Below, in pieces: positions 1 to 6,665 of a stretch of 8,822 nucleotides of DNA; positions within the stretch are counted from its first letter, which is position 1, and every line of letters begins with the position of its first letter. Location of the stretch: the NCBI GenBank assembly GCA_005789375.1, contig SXXZ01000054.1:1-8822 (forward strand). Reading direction: 5' to 3'. The stretch comes from Verrucomicrobiales bacterium. GTDB taxonomy: Bacteria > Verrucomicrobiota > Verrucomicrobiae > Limisphaerales > UBA9464. Below the pieces are notes generated by a model. The model was not told where the DNA came from. It saw only the letters and a list, made by a program, of their open reading frames with translations, and did no database searches. The position numbers were made by a program, and so were the translations under genes.

Positions 1-1371
1 ACTCGCCTGATAACCGCGCTGAAAGCGAGTGAGGTCGGCCATTTCTTCATCAATGGAAACACCGCTGACCGAATCCCTCTGTCCCTTCAGCAAATCGGCA
101 ACCACTTTTTGGTCGGCCAACTGCTGGTTGACGGAGGAAAGCTCTTCACCCAACCGCCCGACGATGCGGTTGTAGGCATTGCCCAAAGTTTGGCCATCCA
201 GTGCTGCTATTGGCCGGTTTCCTAACTGCGAGAGAGCCTGGGCCACCCGATTGTCGCCCCGTGCGATGGCGCTGCCGGAAACCTGCAGGGAGTTCGGATT
301 ATCCAACAGGTCTTGGTTAACACGAATATCTGCTGCGGAAGAACCCAAGAAGAAGGCCCGGCCGGTAGTACCATCGAGGGCGAAGCCGGAGGTATGCACG
401 GCATTGACTTCGTCGATCAAGTTCTTGGCCAGGTCATTAATGCTGCTGCGCAAGTCTTTCAAACCGCCGTCACGGGCATCCAAGGTTCCGTGCACGCGAC
501 CCGAGGTAATAGCCAACACATCGGTGGTGCCGGAAGCGCGGATCATCCGCTGGCCGTCGGTATTGGTAAACGTCTCCAGAGTCTTTGCCCGGATATCGCT
601 GGTGACCAATGAAACACCACCCACCACGATCCCCACAGAGCCGTCGGACGACTCGAACGAATCGAATCCAATCACTCCGGAAAGCGATTCCATCTTGGCT
701 TGCCGTTGATCCCGCAGGTCGTTGGCCGAACCGCCCGAAACGGCCTCGGTCCGCGAAATCTGCCCATTCAGACGCGCGATGTCGGACAAGAGCGCATTGG
801 CCGACTTGAGGTCGGTGTTGAGGGATTCGTCCAACTGAGTGCTCAGGGCGGATAAACGATTGTCGAGCGCCGGGAACTGGGCCGCCAGGGACGCTGCCCG
901 ACGTAGGGTAATTTCGCGCTCGGGAAGAGAAGTTGGCTGGGCGGCTAGGGACGCGAAGTTGTTAAAGAAATCGGTCAAACCCGCAGCCAACTGCTGGCCG
1001 CCTCCCACTCCGTCGGCCGCCGAGGTGCCTCCGGCGCCGCTATTGCCCCGATCAATGCTTTGTCCAAGCAGCGACTGTACTGTTTTCAAGGCGTTCTGCT
1101 GGGCCTCCAAAGAGCCACTCACCCCACCCTCGGTGATGACTTGCCTGTCCAGGATTTGGTCACGGATCTGACGGATAGCCACCACCTCCGCTCCAGAACC
1201 CACTGGATCAGTGAGGCCGTCGCTGGAGGCGGTCGATTGAATGGAGACCCGTTGCCGGGCGTAGGCCGCGTTGTTGACGTTGGCCAAATTGTGGCCGGCC
1301 ACCTCGACGCCCTGCCGTTGAGCAGCCAAGGCCCGAGTTCCCAGACGCAATGTTCCCAAGAGTCCCAACAT
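1..1371 (-). CDS. flgK: Flagellar hook-associated protein 1 (FlgK), C-terminus cut by window edge
   Basis: FlgK is the first hook-filament junction protein, exported through the flagellar type III system and placed on the hook tip. Reading the minus strand from ATG at 1371 gives 457 uninterrupted codons that run off the left edge. The N-terminus has the rod/hook-family helix with NLANVN at residues 28-33, followed by AAYARQRV, which corresponds to the usual NTxGYxRQ signature. The middle has the FlgK-like stretch with LNGQISR and NDLRDQRQ, then the VHTSGFALDG segment typical of FlgK. The last visible residues (VSIDEEMADLTRFQRGYQAS) begin the conserved C-terminal helix; roughly 20-25 residues should be missing. 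The start is supported by a GGAG at 1380-1383. The gene follows flgN, its likely chaperone, by 20 bases. flgL would be expected next, outside the window. Confidence 0.95.
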   Translation of the reverse strand, partial: MLGLLGTLRLGTRALAAQRQGVEVAGHNLANVNNAAYARQRVSIQSTASSDGLTDPVGSGAEVVAIRQIRDQILDRQVITEGGVSGSLEAQQNALKTVQSLLGQSIDRGNSGAGGTSAADGVGGGQQLAAGLTDFFNNFASLAAQPTSLPEREITLRRAASLAAQFPALDNRLSALSTQLDESLNTDLKSANALLSDIARLNGQISRTEAVSGGSANDLRDQRQAKMESLSGVIGFDSFESSDGSVGIVVGGVSLVTSDIRAKTLETFTNTDGQRMIRASGTTDVLAITSGRVHGTLDARDGGLKDLRSSINDLAKNLIDEVNAVHTSGFALDGTTGRAFFLGSSAADIRVNQDLLDNPNSLQVSGSAIARGDNRVAQALSQLGNRPIAALDGQTLGNAYNRIVGRLGEELSSVNQQLADQKVVADLLKGQRDSVSGVSIDEEMADLTRFQRGYQAS

Positions 1372-1379
1372 ACAACGTG

Positions 1380-1383
1380 CTCC
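1380..1383 (-). promoter_or_regulatory. Ribosome binding site of flgK (GGAG)
   Basis: On the minus strand GGAG lies 8 bases before the flgK ATG. It is the only convincing Shine-Dalgarno sequence before any coding start in this window. It fixes the flgK start at 1371 and suggests flgK is translated independently rather than only by coupling to flgN. Confidence 0.6.
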
Positions 1384-1391
1384 AAAAAGGT

Positions 1392-1889
1392 TTATCCGAC
1401 CGCTTCGTACATTCGCCGCGCTGGAGCGCGAGAACCCAACAAGGCTCCATCGCCGGAGTAGGTACTACCTCCCTTGGCGGCAAACAAACTGCCCATGAGC
1501 CGCTGCATGAGTTCCACAGTCCGCGAGAGCAGCAAGTGGTTCTGACGGGAGCGGGCCCGGACGCGGGTCAGTAACTCGTTGTTTTCCTCTACCAACGCAC
1601 GAATCAGAGGACGGTAGTCCTCGGGCAGCAGCGGTAGGAGGTGATCGAACGACGCATCGGCCGGAGCTCCAAGGGAGCGGGCCAAGTGGGCCCGGCACAA
1701 TTCGCGTTCACGACGGGCCTCCTCGATGAGAGCGGCCTGACTTTCGATGGCGGCAGAGCCGTCCAGCACGCCTTCGGCATCTCGCCGAAAGACTGTTTCC
1801 TGCTGCTGATCCAGACGGGCCAGCAGTTCACCATATTGCTGCAGCTCCATCCGCAGCGCTTCAATTAGATCCTTAATGGATGAATTCAC
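1392..1889 (-). CDS. flgN: FlgN-like flagellar export chaperone
   Basis: This 165-residue protein is predicted to be mostly helical and fits the FlgN family, cytosolic chaperones that hold FlgK and FlgL for export. Visible features are an N-terminal amphipathic helix (residues 1-30, rich in L, E and Q), a charged Glu/Arg-rich helix around residues 50-70, and a C-terminal helix (about 113-138) running NHLLLSRTVELMQRLMGSLF. After it comes a short tail with a Tyr-Ser-Gly-Asp-Gly motif, resembling the FlgN tail that binds the substrate. The start is GTG at 1889, which overlaps the flgJ stop as GTGA, so translation is probably coupled. No Shine-Dalgarno is visible. Sequence conservation in FlgN is weak, so position directly before flgK carries much of the weight. 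Confidence 0.8.
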   Translation of the reverse strand: MNSSIKDLIEALRMELQQYGELLARLDQQQETVFRRDAEGVLDGSAAIESQAALIEEARRERELCRAHLARSLGAPADASFDHLLPLLPEDYRPLIRALVEENNELLTRVRARSRQNHLLLSRTVELMQRLMGSLFAAKGGSTYSGDGALLGSRAPARRMYEAVG

Positions 1890-2248
1890 GGGAGAGTTGT
1901 GGCGCCTGAGAAGGCCGCCTCGGGGGTTGAAATGGACACAGGGGAAGACTGACGAATCTGGAGTTCGAGACTTCGGGCGACGCCGAATGTCCCGGATTGG
2001 CTAATCTGGTCGGCCCAACGCTCGACCATCATATCTTGGTAAATACCACGAGACGACGAGGCCGGAAGAGCGCCGCCACCGAGGACCGGCTTTTGGGCCT
2101 CATTAAGCAGGTGCCGCACAAAGACGGCCTCAAACTGCTGGGTCATCTCGCGGGTCTTGTCTGCGGGAGCGGCCCCCGGAGGCCTGGAGCCCGAGTGGGC
2201 AAGGCCGGCCAGCGGAACGGAAGAAGGACTGGTTCCAATAGTGTTCAT
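1886..2248 (-). CDS. flgJ: Rod-binding protein FlgJ, N-terminal domain only
   Basis: A 120-residue protein made almost only of the FlgJ rod-binding domain (about residues 36-99). It shows FEAVFVRHLLNEAQKP, then GIYQDMMVERWADQIS, then GTFGVARSLELQI, the three conserved blocks of that family. The roughly 150-residue muramidase domain found in enterobacterial FlgJ (about 313 residues) is absent, so this protein could scaffold rod assembly in the periplasm but could not cut peptidoglycan. Residues 1-33 and 101-120 are Pro/Ser/Ala-rich, low-complexity and probably disordered. It starts with ATG 3 bases after the flgI stop and overlaps flgN by 4 bases. No Shine-Dalgarno is seen. Confidence 0.88.
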   Translation of the reverse strand: MNTIGTSPSSVPLAGLAHSGSRPPGAAPADKTREMTQQFEAVFVRHLLNEAQKPVLGGGALPASSSRGIYQDMMVERWADQISQSGTFGVARSLELQIRQSSPVSISTPEAAFSGATTLP

Positions 2249-2251
2249 GGT

Positions 2252-3385
2252 TCAGCGCAAGATGAGTTCGGCCTGAAGTGCTCCGGCCTGCTTCATGGAG
2301 CCGAAGATGGCCATCATGTCGCGCGGAGTGACGCCGATGGCGTTAAGGCCGGCCGCCACTTTTTCGACGGTGGGCAGGTCGGCAATGGTCATCAGCGTGC
2401 CCTTGCGTTCATTGACGCTGGCGTCGGCCCGCTGTGTAACGGCCGTCTCGCCCGTCTGGCTCAGCGCGTTGGGTTGCGAGACATCGAAGCTGTTGGCGAT
2501 GGTAATGGTCAGATCCCCGTGGGAGACCGCGCAGCTGGAGATCTTCACCTTCGATGTGGCCACGATCGTTCCGGTCCGCTCGTTGATGACAATGCGGGCG
2601 GTGGTGTCCGGGGACATCTCGATGTCTTCCAGACGGGCCACGAAATCGACAGAGGCCTGATCCAGCCCTTCAGGCATACGAACCTTGACCGAAGTAGGGT
2701 CGATGGCTCGGGCCGAGTTGGTGAACCGCTCATTGATCGCCATGGCTAATCGGGCTGCAGACGTGAAGTCCGGCTCGCGCAGCAGCAGCTCAATTTCCTG
2801 GTTCTCCACGATGCGGGTCGGGATCTCCCGCTCGACCAGGCCACCCCCGGTAATCGTCGCCACGGTGGGGTGATTCTTCTGAACGCTGGACGAAGCATTG
2901 CCACCGATGAAACCGCCCACGGCCAGAGCACCCTGGGCCACGGCGTAGATTTGTCCGTCGGCCGCGTAGAGTGGGGTTTGCACTAAGACGCCCCCTTGCA
3001 AACTGCGCGCATCGCCCATGGCAGACACGGTGACATCCAGACGTTGACCGTTCTTCGAGAAGGCCTTGATGTCGGCCGTCACCATGACCACAGCCACGTT
3101 CTTGGCGATGAGCGTCTGAGCCGGCACCTGGACGCCGAAGCGCTGGAGCAAGTTGGCGAAGCTGCGAAGCGTATAAATGGGGTTTTTGTCGCCGTCTCCG
3201 TTGAGGCCCACCACGATCCCGTAACCCACGAGCTGGTTGTCGCGCGCCCCGGCAACCATAACTAGGTCTTTGACCCGGGTGCCCAGGGCCAGCGCCTGTG
3301 AGCAGCACAGAATGCTCAATAGTGCGAAGATCCGGGACCCGCGATCTAACGCAGTCCAACAAGATGAAAAACGTTGGGGGCGCAT
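2252..3385 (-). CDS. flgI: Flagellar P-ring protein FlgI
   Basis: FlgI polymerises into the periplasmic P-ring around the distal rod. From the ATG at 3385 the protein is 377 residues, close to the usual family length. A signal peptide is visible: basic n-region (MRPQRFSS...RGSR), hydrophobic core IFALLSILCC, and likely cleavage after ALA at residue 33. Family blocks follow: RVKDLV, NQLVGYGIVVGLNGDGD, SFANLLQRFGV, KNVAVVMVTADI, SAMGDARSLQGG, and near the end TIADLPTVEKVAAGLNAIGVTPRDMMAIFGSMKQAGALQAEL (quoted in part). I chose 3385 because it lies 2 bases after the flgH stop; an in-frame ATG at 3427 would overlap flgH by 40 bases and give a poorer signal peptide. The mature part has only one cysteine (in SSCAVSHG). 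Confidence 0.95.
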   Translation of the reverse strand: MRPQRFSSCWTALDRGSRIFALLSILCCSQALALGTRVKDLVMVAGARDNQLVGYGIVVGLNGDGDKNPIYTLRSFANLLQRFGVQVPAQTLIAKNVAVVMVTADIKAFSKNGQRLDVTVSAMGDARSLQGGVLVQTPLYAADGQIYAVAQGALAVGGFIGGNASSSVQKNHPTVATITGGGLVEREIPTRIVENQEIELLLREPDFTSAARLAMAINERFTNSARAIDPTSVKVRMPEGLDQASVDFVARLEDIEMSPDTTARIVINERTGTIVATSKVKISSCAVSHGDLTITIANSFDVSQPNALSQTGETAVTQRADASVNERKGTLMTIADLPTVEKVAAGLNAIGVTPRDMMAIFGSMKQAGALQAELILR

Positions 3386-3387
3386 GG

Positions 3388-4071
3388 TCAGAAAGGAGTA
3401 ATTTTGTCGAAAGCGCGGGTGAACCAACCGCGGCGTTGGCTGTCGGAGACCACGCCCTTGGAGACAAACTTGATGGTGGCATCAGCGACGTTGTGGCTGA
3501 GGACTGTGTTACCAGGCTGGATGTCTTCTTGACGGACCAATCCTCGCAGCACGGCCTGCTGCTCCTCGCCACCCACCAGAGTCATGCGGCGGCCCTCGAG
3601 AATCATGTGCCCATTGGGCAGCACCTCGGTCACTCGGACGGCAATCCGAGCGGTGATGCGCTCGGAGTTGTTTATTGTACCGCCTCCTTCGAAGCTTTTG
3701 TCGGACTTCATGTCCATGGACGGATACTTGCCGCCACGGGTCAGAAATCCGTCTTGGCCCGCGCCGAACAGGAAGCTCGAGATGCTCGCACTAATGCCCG
3801 TCTTTTTGGCGGTTTTAGTGTTGTTCTGCTTGGCCGATTCGTTGGTCTCTTCGACCACGATGGTGAGGATGTCGCCGACATTACGGGCACGATTGTCGGC
3901 CAAGAGCAGACGAGCAGAGGACTCGATCCACAAAGACCCGTTGGCGGCCAACACAGGCACCGAAATTACGGTCATAACGGCCATCACTGCGATCGCTTGG
4001 ATCGCGAAGAGCGGGCGTCGGAATTGGGAAAACTCATTCATGGGGATCGTGGATTTCTGGACCGGCTTCAC
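3388..4071 (-). CDS. flgH: Flagellar L-ring protein FlgH, without lipobox
   Basis: FlgH forms the outer-membrane L-ring bushing. The family core is clear: LLADNRARNVGDILTIVVEE, a Gly/Ser/Asn-rich middle, then RITARIAVRVTEVLPNGHMILEGRR, GLVRQEDIQPGNTVLSHNVADATIKFVSKG and the terminal RRGWFTRAFDKITPF (split here for length). The signal peptide ends at VLA|ANGSLW (residues 40-44). The protein contains no cysteine at all, so it lacks the lipobox that makes most FlgH a lipoprotein; mature FlgH appears to begin where the conserved core begins. The GTG at 4071 overlaps the flgA stop as GTGA, the same arrangement as flgJ-flgN. An ATG at 4041 (MNEFSQFRRP) is an alternative start with a more typical short n-region. 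No Shine-Dalgarno precedes either. Confidence 0.93.
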   Translation of the reverse strand: MKPVQKSTIPMNEFSQFRRPLFAIQAIAVMAVMTVISVPVLAANGSLWIESSARLLLADNRARNVGDILTIVVEETNESAKQNNTKTAKKTGISASISSFLFGAGQDGFLTRGGKYPSMDMKSDKSFEGGGTINNSERITARIAVRVTEVLPNGHMILEGRRMTLVGGEEQQAVLRGLVRQEDIQPGNTVLSHNVADATIKFVSKGVVSDSQRRGWFTRAFDKITPF

Positions 4072-5036
4072 AGGGGAATTAGGACAGAGTCCTCACCTTG
4101 AACGACCCCTCGGAACTCCCGTTTTGAGAGGGGATTGCGCACCCGAATGCTCTGCCCGGGATACCCGTCCTCCATGGCCTCGACCTTGGTGGTGATTTCC
4201 AGTGTTCCGGCCTGGATCCGGGCATCGACCCGTCGCCCCCGGAAAACCACCGTCTTGAGGCGGAGGCTTCGATCAGAAAGGGCCTGACCTGGAGCCAGGC
4301 TCTCGGCCAGTTCGTAGTTCTGAACCGCTGTGGGCAAAGCCTTAAGGATTCCCCGAGACACCAAGACATCGCGACGCTCGAGCATGGTTTCGACCTCGAC
4401 GAGAGGTTGCCCACGCCGAAGGGCCGCAGCAGCCACCGGCACTTCGCACCAGTGACGGACCTGGATGGGTTGGAACCAAGAACCGACCGCGTCGCCCCCA
4501 ACCAGCCCCTCGACCTTTAAAGAGATCAGCGACTGGAGGCCCGCGGTGGGTAGATCGAGAAGGCGTATGTCCAGGGATTCGTCGGGGATGGAGACCGAGC
4601 GCCAAGGGCGAGAAAGGCGGACCTCGATTTCGCCGCCGTTGCGGGCAAATCGGCGCTGAAGTTCTTGAGTGATCCGATCGCGAACTTCGACCTCACCCAA
4701 ATCTCGCATCGCCCGGGAAACCCTGGCCGATTCTGGACCCGTCCAACGAACTAACGAAAGATCGACCCCCGCGATACGCAACGCCTCGACAACAGAAGTC
4801 CGGGAAAGCTGAGACCAGGCGCCAACCTGCGGAGCCGGGGCCACACGGACACGCGGCAGGGCCGGAACTCCCTGAATGAGATCTGTGGAGAAGACGCCTT
4901 CGGAACGGACCATCGCCCCGGCGGCGAAGACCGCGACGAGCGGCTCGGAGGCCGCCAACGTCGGACCTGGGGCTTGAGCCGCAAGGGATGCCACCCCCAG
5001 CAACAGCTGGATTAAAAGAGAGAGAGAGAACTTCAT
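4068..5036 (-). CDS. flgA: P-ring assembly chaperone FlgA (SAF domain)
   Basis: FlgA is a periplasmic chaperone required for assembly of the FlgI P-ring. The 322-residue protein has a signal peptide (residues 1-20, hydrophobic run SLLIQLLLGVASLAA), a long variable N-terminal region, an SAF-type domain at about 199-262 (VPVAAAALRRGQPL, RRDVLVSRG, LAPGQALSDRSL) and the C-terminal beta domain with TTKVEAMEDGYPGQSIRVRN at 283-301 and FRGVVQG near the end. This matches the family ending with its Gly-x-x-Gly-x-x-I-x-V-x-N motif. It is about 100 residues longer than the enterobacterial protein, mostly in the N-terminal region. The ATG overlaps the flgG stop by one base (TGATG), so translation is probably coupled. 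Codons 3-7 contain a CT dinucleotide run. Confidence 0.93.
   Translation of the reverse strand: MKFSLSLLIQLLLGVASLAAQAPGPTLAASEPLVAVFAAGAMVRSEGVFSTDLIQGVPALPRVRVAPAPQVGAWSQLSRTSVVEALRIAGVDLSLVRWTGPESARVSRAMRDLGEVEVRDRITQELQRRFARNGGEIEVRLSRPWRSVSIPDESLDIRLLDLPTAGLQSLISLKVEGLVGGDAVGSWFQPIQVRHWCEVPVAAAALRRGQPLVEVETMLERRDVLVSRGILKALPTAVQNYELAESLAPGQALSDRSLRLKTVVFRGRRVDARIQAGTLEITTKVEAMEDGYPGQSIRVRNPLSKREFRGVVQGEDSVLIPL
5017..5029. repeat. Dinucleotide run (AG)6A within the flgA signal-peptide codons
   Basis: On the plus strand there are six AG units plus A. On the coding strand this is a CT run covering codons 3 to 7 of flgA (Phe-Ser-Leu-Ser-Leu). Gain or loss of one unit would shift the flgA frame right after the start. 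Six units is short for a phase-variable tract, and alternating Ser/Leu codons in a hydrophobic signal peptide could give this by chance. Confidence 0.7.
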
Positions 5037-5818
5037 CAGCGCTTGAGGTTATTAGCCTGACCCATCATTTCGTCGGCCGCTTGGACCGCCTTCGAGTTCA
5101 CCTCGTAGGCACGCTGAGCGACGATCATACCGACCATTTCCTCGACAACCTTCACGTTGGACATTTCGAGGTAGTTTTGGGCGATACTGCCGAACCCATT
5201 CTGGGCTGCATTGCCCTGCTCGGCCTGCCCGGAGGCACCGGTCTCGCGGTACAAATTGCGCCCCAAACTCTGGAGCCCTGCCGGGTTAATGAAGCGGACC
5301 AGATTGACCTGAAAGGTCTGATTGCCCTGAGCGCCTTGGGTCGTGACGGTCCCGCCCGGTGAAATCGAGACGTCGGTTGTTCCTGCGGCCACCGCCTGGA
5401 ACCCACCCAAGAGAGGCAGTCCATCGCTAGTAACCCAGTTGCCGGTGTTGCTGAGCTTCAACGCGCCGTCGCGGGTGAAGGCCCGACTGCCATCTGGCAT
5501 CTGGACCTCGAAGAATCCATCCCCCTGAATGGCCACGTCGAACTTGTTGCCGGTATTGGTCAATTCACCGGTGGTGAAAACCTTGGCCGTGGCCACCAAT
5601 TGGGAACCATGACCGATCTGGACTCCGGACGGCGCCAAATTGCCCGCACCCTGATCGGCTCCGGAAGGCCGCTCGTTCTGGTACAACAAGTCCTGGAACT
5701 CGGGCCGGGATTTCTTAAATCCCGTCGTGTTCACGTTGGCGAGGTTGTTCGAGATCACGTCGAGCTGCGTCTGCTGGGACTGCATTCCGGCGGCGGAGGA
5801 ATAAAGGGCTCGGATCAT
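5036..5818 (-). CDS. flgG: Flagellar distal rod protein FlgG
   Basis: FlgG builds the distal rod that spans the periplasm to the hook. At 260 residues it has exactly the length usual for FlgG. The N-terminal rod motif NNLANVNTTGFKKSRPEFQD sits at residues 24-43, followed by a Pro/Gly-rich segment, the family block FDVAIQGDGFFEVQMPDG and FTRDGALKLSNTGNWVT, and the C-terminal helix beginning NYLEMSNVKVVEEMVGMI and ending with AYEVNSKAVQAADEMM. It has no signal peptide, as expected for export through the flagellar type III channel. The ATG at 5818 is fixed by the family start MIRALYSSAAGM. No Shine-Dalgarno is visible upstream; instead a 15-bp tandem repeat occupies part of the 57-base gap after flgF. 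Confidence 0.97.
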   Translation of the reverse strand: MIRALYSSAAGMQSQQTQLDVISNNLANVNTTGFKKSRPEFQDLLYQNERPSGADQGAGNLAPSGVQIGHGSQLVATAKVFTTGELTNTGNKFDVAIQGDGFFEVQMPDGSRAFTRDGALKLSNTGNWVTSDGLPLLGGFQAVAAGTTDVSISPGGTVTTQGAQGNQTFQVNLVRFINPAGLQSLGRNLYRETGASGQAEQGNAAQNGFGSIAQNYLEMSNVKVVEEMVGMIVAQRAYEVNSKAVQAADEMMGQANNLKR

Positions 5819-5850
5819 AGAAGAGGGTTTTGGGAGCTGCTTAGTTTAAT

Positions 5851-5880
5851 TGAATTTAGGCCTAGTGAATTCAGGCCTAG
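5851..5880. repeat. Two tandem 15-bp repeats between flgF and flgG
   Basis: TGAATTTAGGCCTAG (5851-5865) is followed at once by TGAATTCAGGCCTAG (5866-5880), identical at 14 of 15 positions. Each copy contains the palindrome AGGCCT, and the second copy runs into CCTAGCTAGG (5876-5885), another perfect palindrome. The flgF stop codon TAG lies inside the second copy. The function is unknown: it may be a recent duplication, or a regulatory or processing site ahead of flgG. Confidence 0.85.
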
Positions 5881-6638
5881 CTAGGTGCGCCCCCAAGGTC
5901 ATTAATGACCCGTCCCATGCGGTCATCCTGCGTCTGGATGACCTTCTGGTTGGCCTCGAACATGCGCATGGCGTGGATCATGCCGACCATTTCAGCCACG
6001 GCAGAGGTGTTGGATCCTTCTAGCCCGCCGCCGCGCAGCATGGGATTGACGGCATCGGTCTTTTGCAGAGACGGATCGGTGGACTTCCAGATGCCGCCGC
6101 CCGCGGCGCTCAGCCGATTGGGAGCATTGAAGGCAACCACACGCAGCTTGCCACGGGATGCGGCCCCCTTGGAAACGGTGCCATCGGCCGCGATGGAGAT
6201 CGGACCGGGGACGGTGTTATCCAACTGGACGGCTCCACCGTCGGAGAGAACTGGAAAACCCTGCGATGTCACCAACTGACCGGTCGGTCCGACGGAGAAC
6301 TGTCCGCTACGGGTGTAGCCCAATTCGCCATTGGGCAACTGCACCTCGAAAAAACCGTTCCCCTCAATTGCGACATGGGTGGGAACCCCAGTAGCCTGAA
6401 ACTCACCGGCCGAGAAAACCGTCGAACCTCGGGCATTGGGCAACTGGTAGCGCATGCCGCGGTCGATTTGGCTGCCGGCATCACCGGGCGGGACAAACCC
6501 CGAAGCCAGGCTAGAAAAGGAGACCTCCGTGCGTTTGAACCCGGGCACCGTCGCGGAGGCCAAGTTCTCGGAAATAGCCTCCTGCCAGCGGGCATTACCC
6601 GTCATCGCTGCAGCGGCTTGATAAATTCCGACATTCAC
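5877..6638 (-). CDS. flgF: Flagellar proximal rod protein FlgF
   Basis: A 253-residue rod/hook-family protein, close to the usual FlgF length (about 251). It has the N-terminal motif ENLASATVPGFKRTEV at residues 24-39, the central block THVAIEGNGFFEVQLPNGEL and YTRSGQFSVGPTGQLVTSQG, and the C-terminal helix LEGSNTSAVAEMVGMIHAMR leading to VIQTQDDRMGRVINDL. LEGSN in the last helix and VPGF near the N-terminus are more FlgF-like than FlgG-like, and a canonical FlgG follows directly. The reading frame is open upstream to 6833, but the family alignment (MNVGIYQAAAAM against MIRALYSSAAGM of FlgG) places the start at GTG 6638. A sigma-54-like promoter ends 13 bases upstream. It is the first gene of the flagellar operon. 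No Shine-Dalgarno is seen. Confidence 0.92.
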   Translation of the reverse strand: MNVGIYQAAAAMTGNARWQEAISENLASATVPGFKRTEVSFSSLASGFVPPGDAGSQIDRGMRYQLPNARGSTVFSAGEFQATGVPTHVAIEGNGFFEVQLPNGELGYTRSGQFSVGPTGQLVTSQGFPVLSDGGAVQLDNTVPGPISIAADGTVSKGAASRGKLRVVAFNAPNRLSAAGGGIWKSTDPSLQKTDAVNPMLRGGGLEGSNTSAVAEMVGMIHAMRMFEANQKVIQTQDDRMGRVINDLGGAPS

Positions 6639-6650
6639 ACCTGCCGTGAA

Positions 6651-6665
6651 GCATCCGGAGTGCCA
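6651..6665 (-). promoter_or_regulatory. Sigma-54-like -24/-12 promoter before flgF
   Basis: The minus strand reads TGGCACTCCGGATGC. This matches the RpoN consensus TGGCAC-N5-TTGC at 9 of 10 defined positions (ATGC for TTGC), with the invariant GG and GC exactly 10 bases apart. Class 2 flagellar rod and hook operons in many bacteria are transcribed from RpoN promoters, so the position before flgF makes sense. The predicted transcription start, about 12 bases beyond the GC, would be near 6639, almost on the GTG start codon. I saw no enhancer site that I can defend. Confidence 0.5.

Noticed and set aside
1997..2749. Long plus-strand open frame of 250 codons
   Set aside because: It lies antisense to flgJ and flgI, whose protein matches are strong. 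The predicted protein shows no family features and is explained by GC-rich codon bias on the opposite strand.
2790..3572. Minus-strand open frame of 260 codons in another frame of flgI and flgH
   Set aside because: It crosses the flgH-flgI junction and is rich in Arg and Pro with no domain. The true frames match FlgI and FlgH along their whole length.
3298..4101. Plus-strand open frame of 267 codons
   Set aside because: It is antisense to flgI and flgH, has no recognisable domain, and its His/Gly/Asp-rich composition is typical of a shadow frame.
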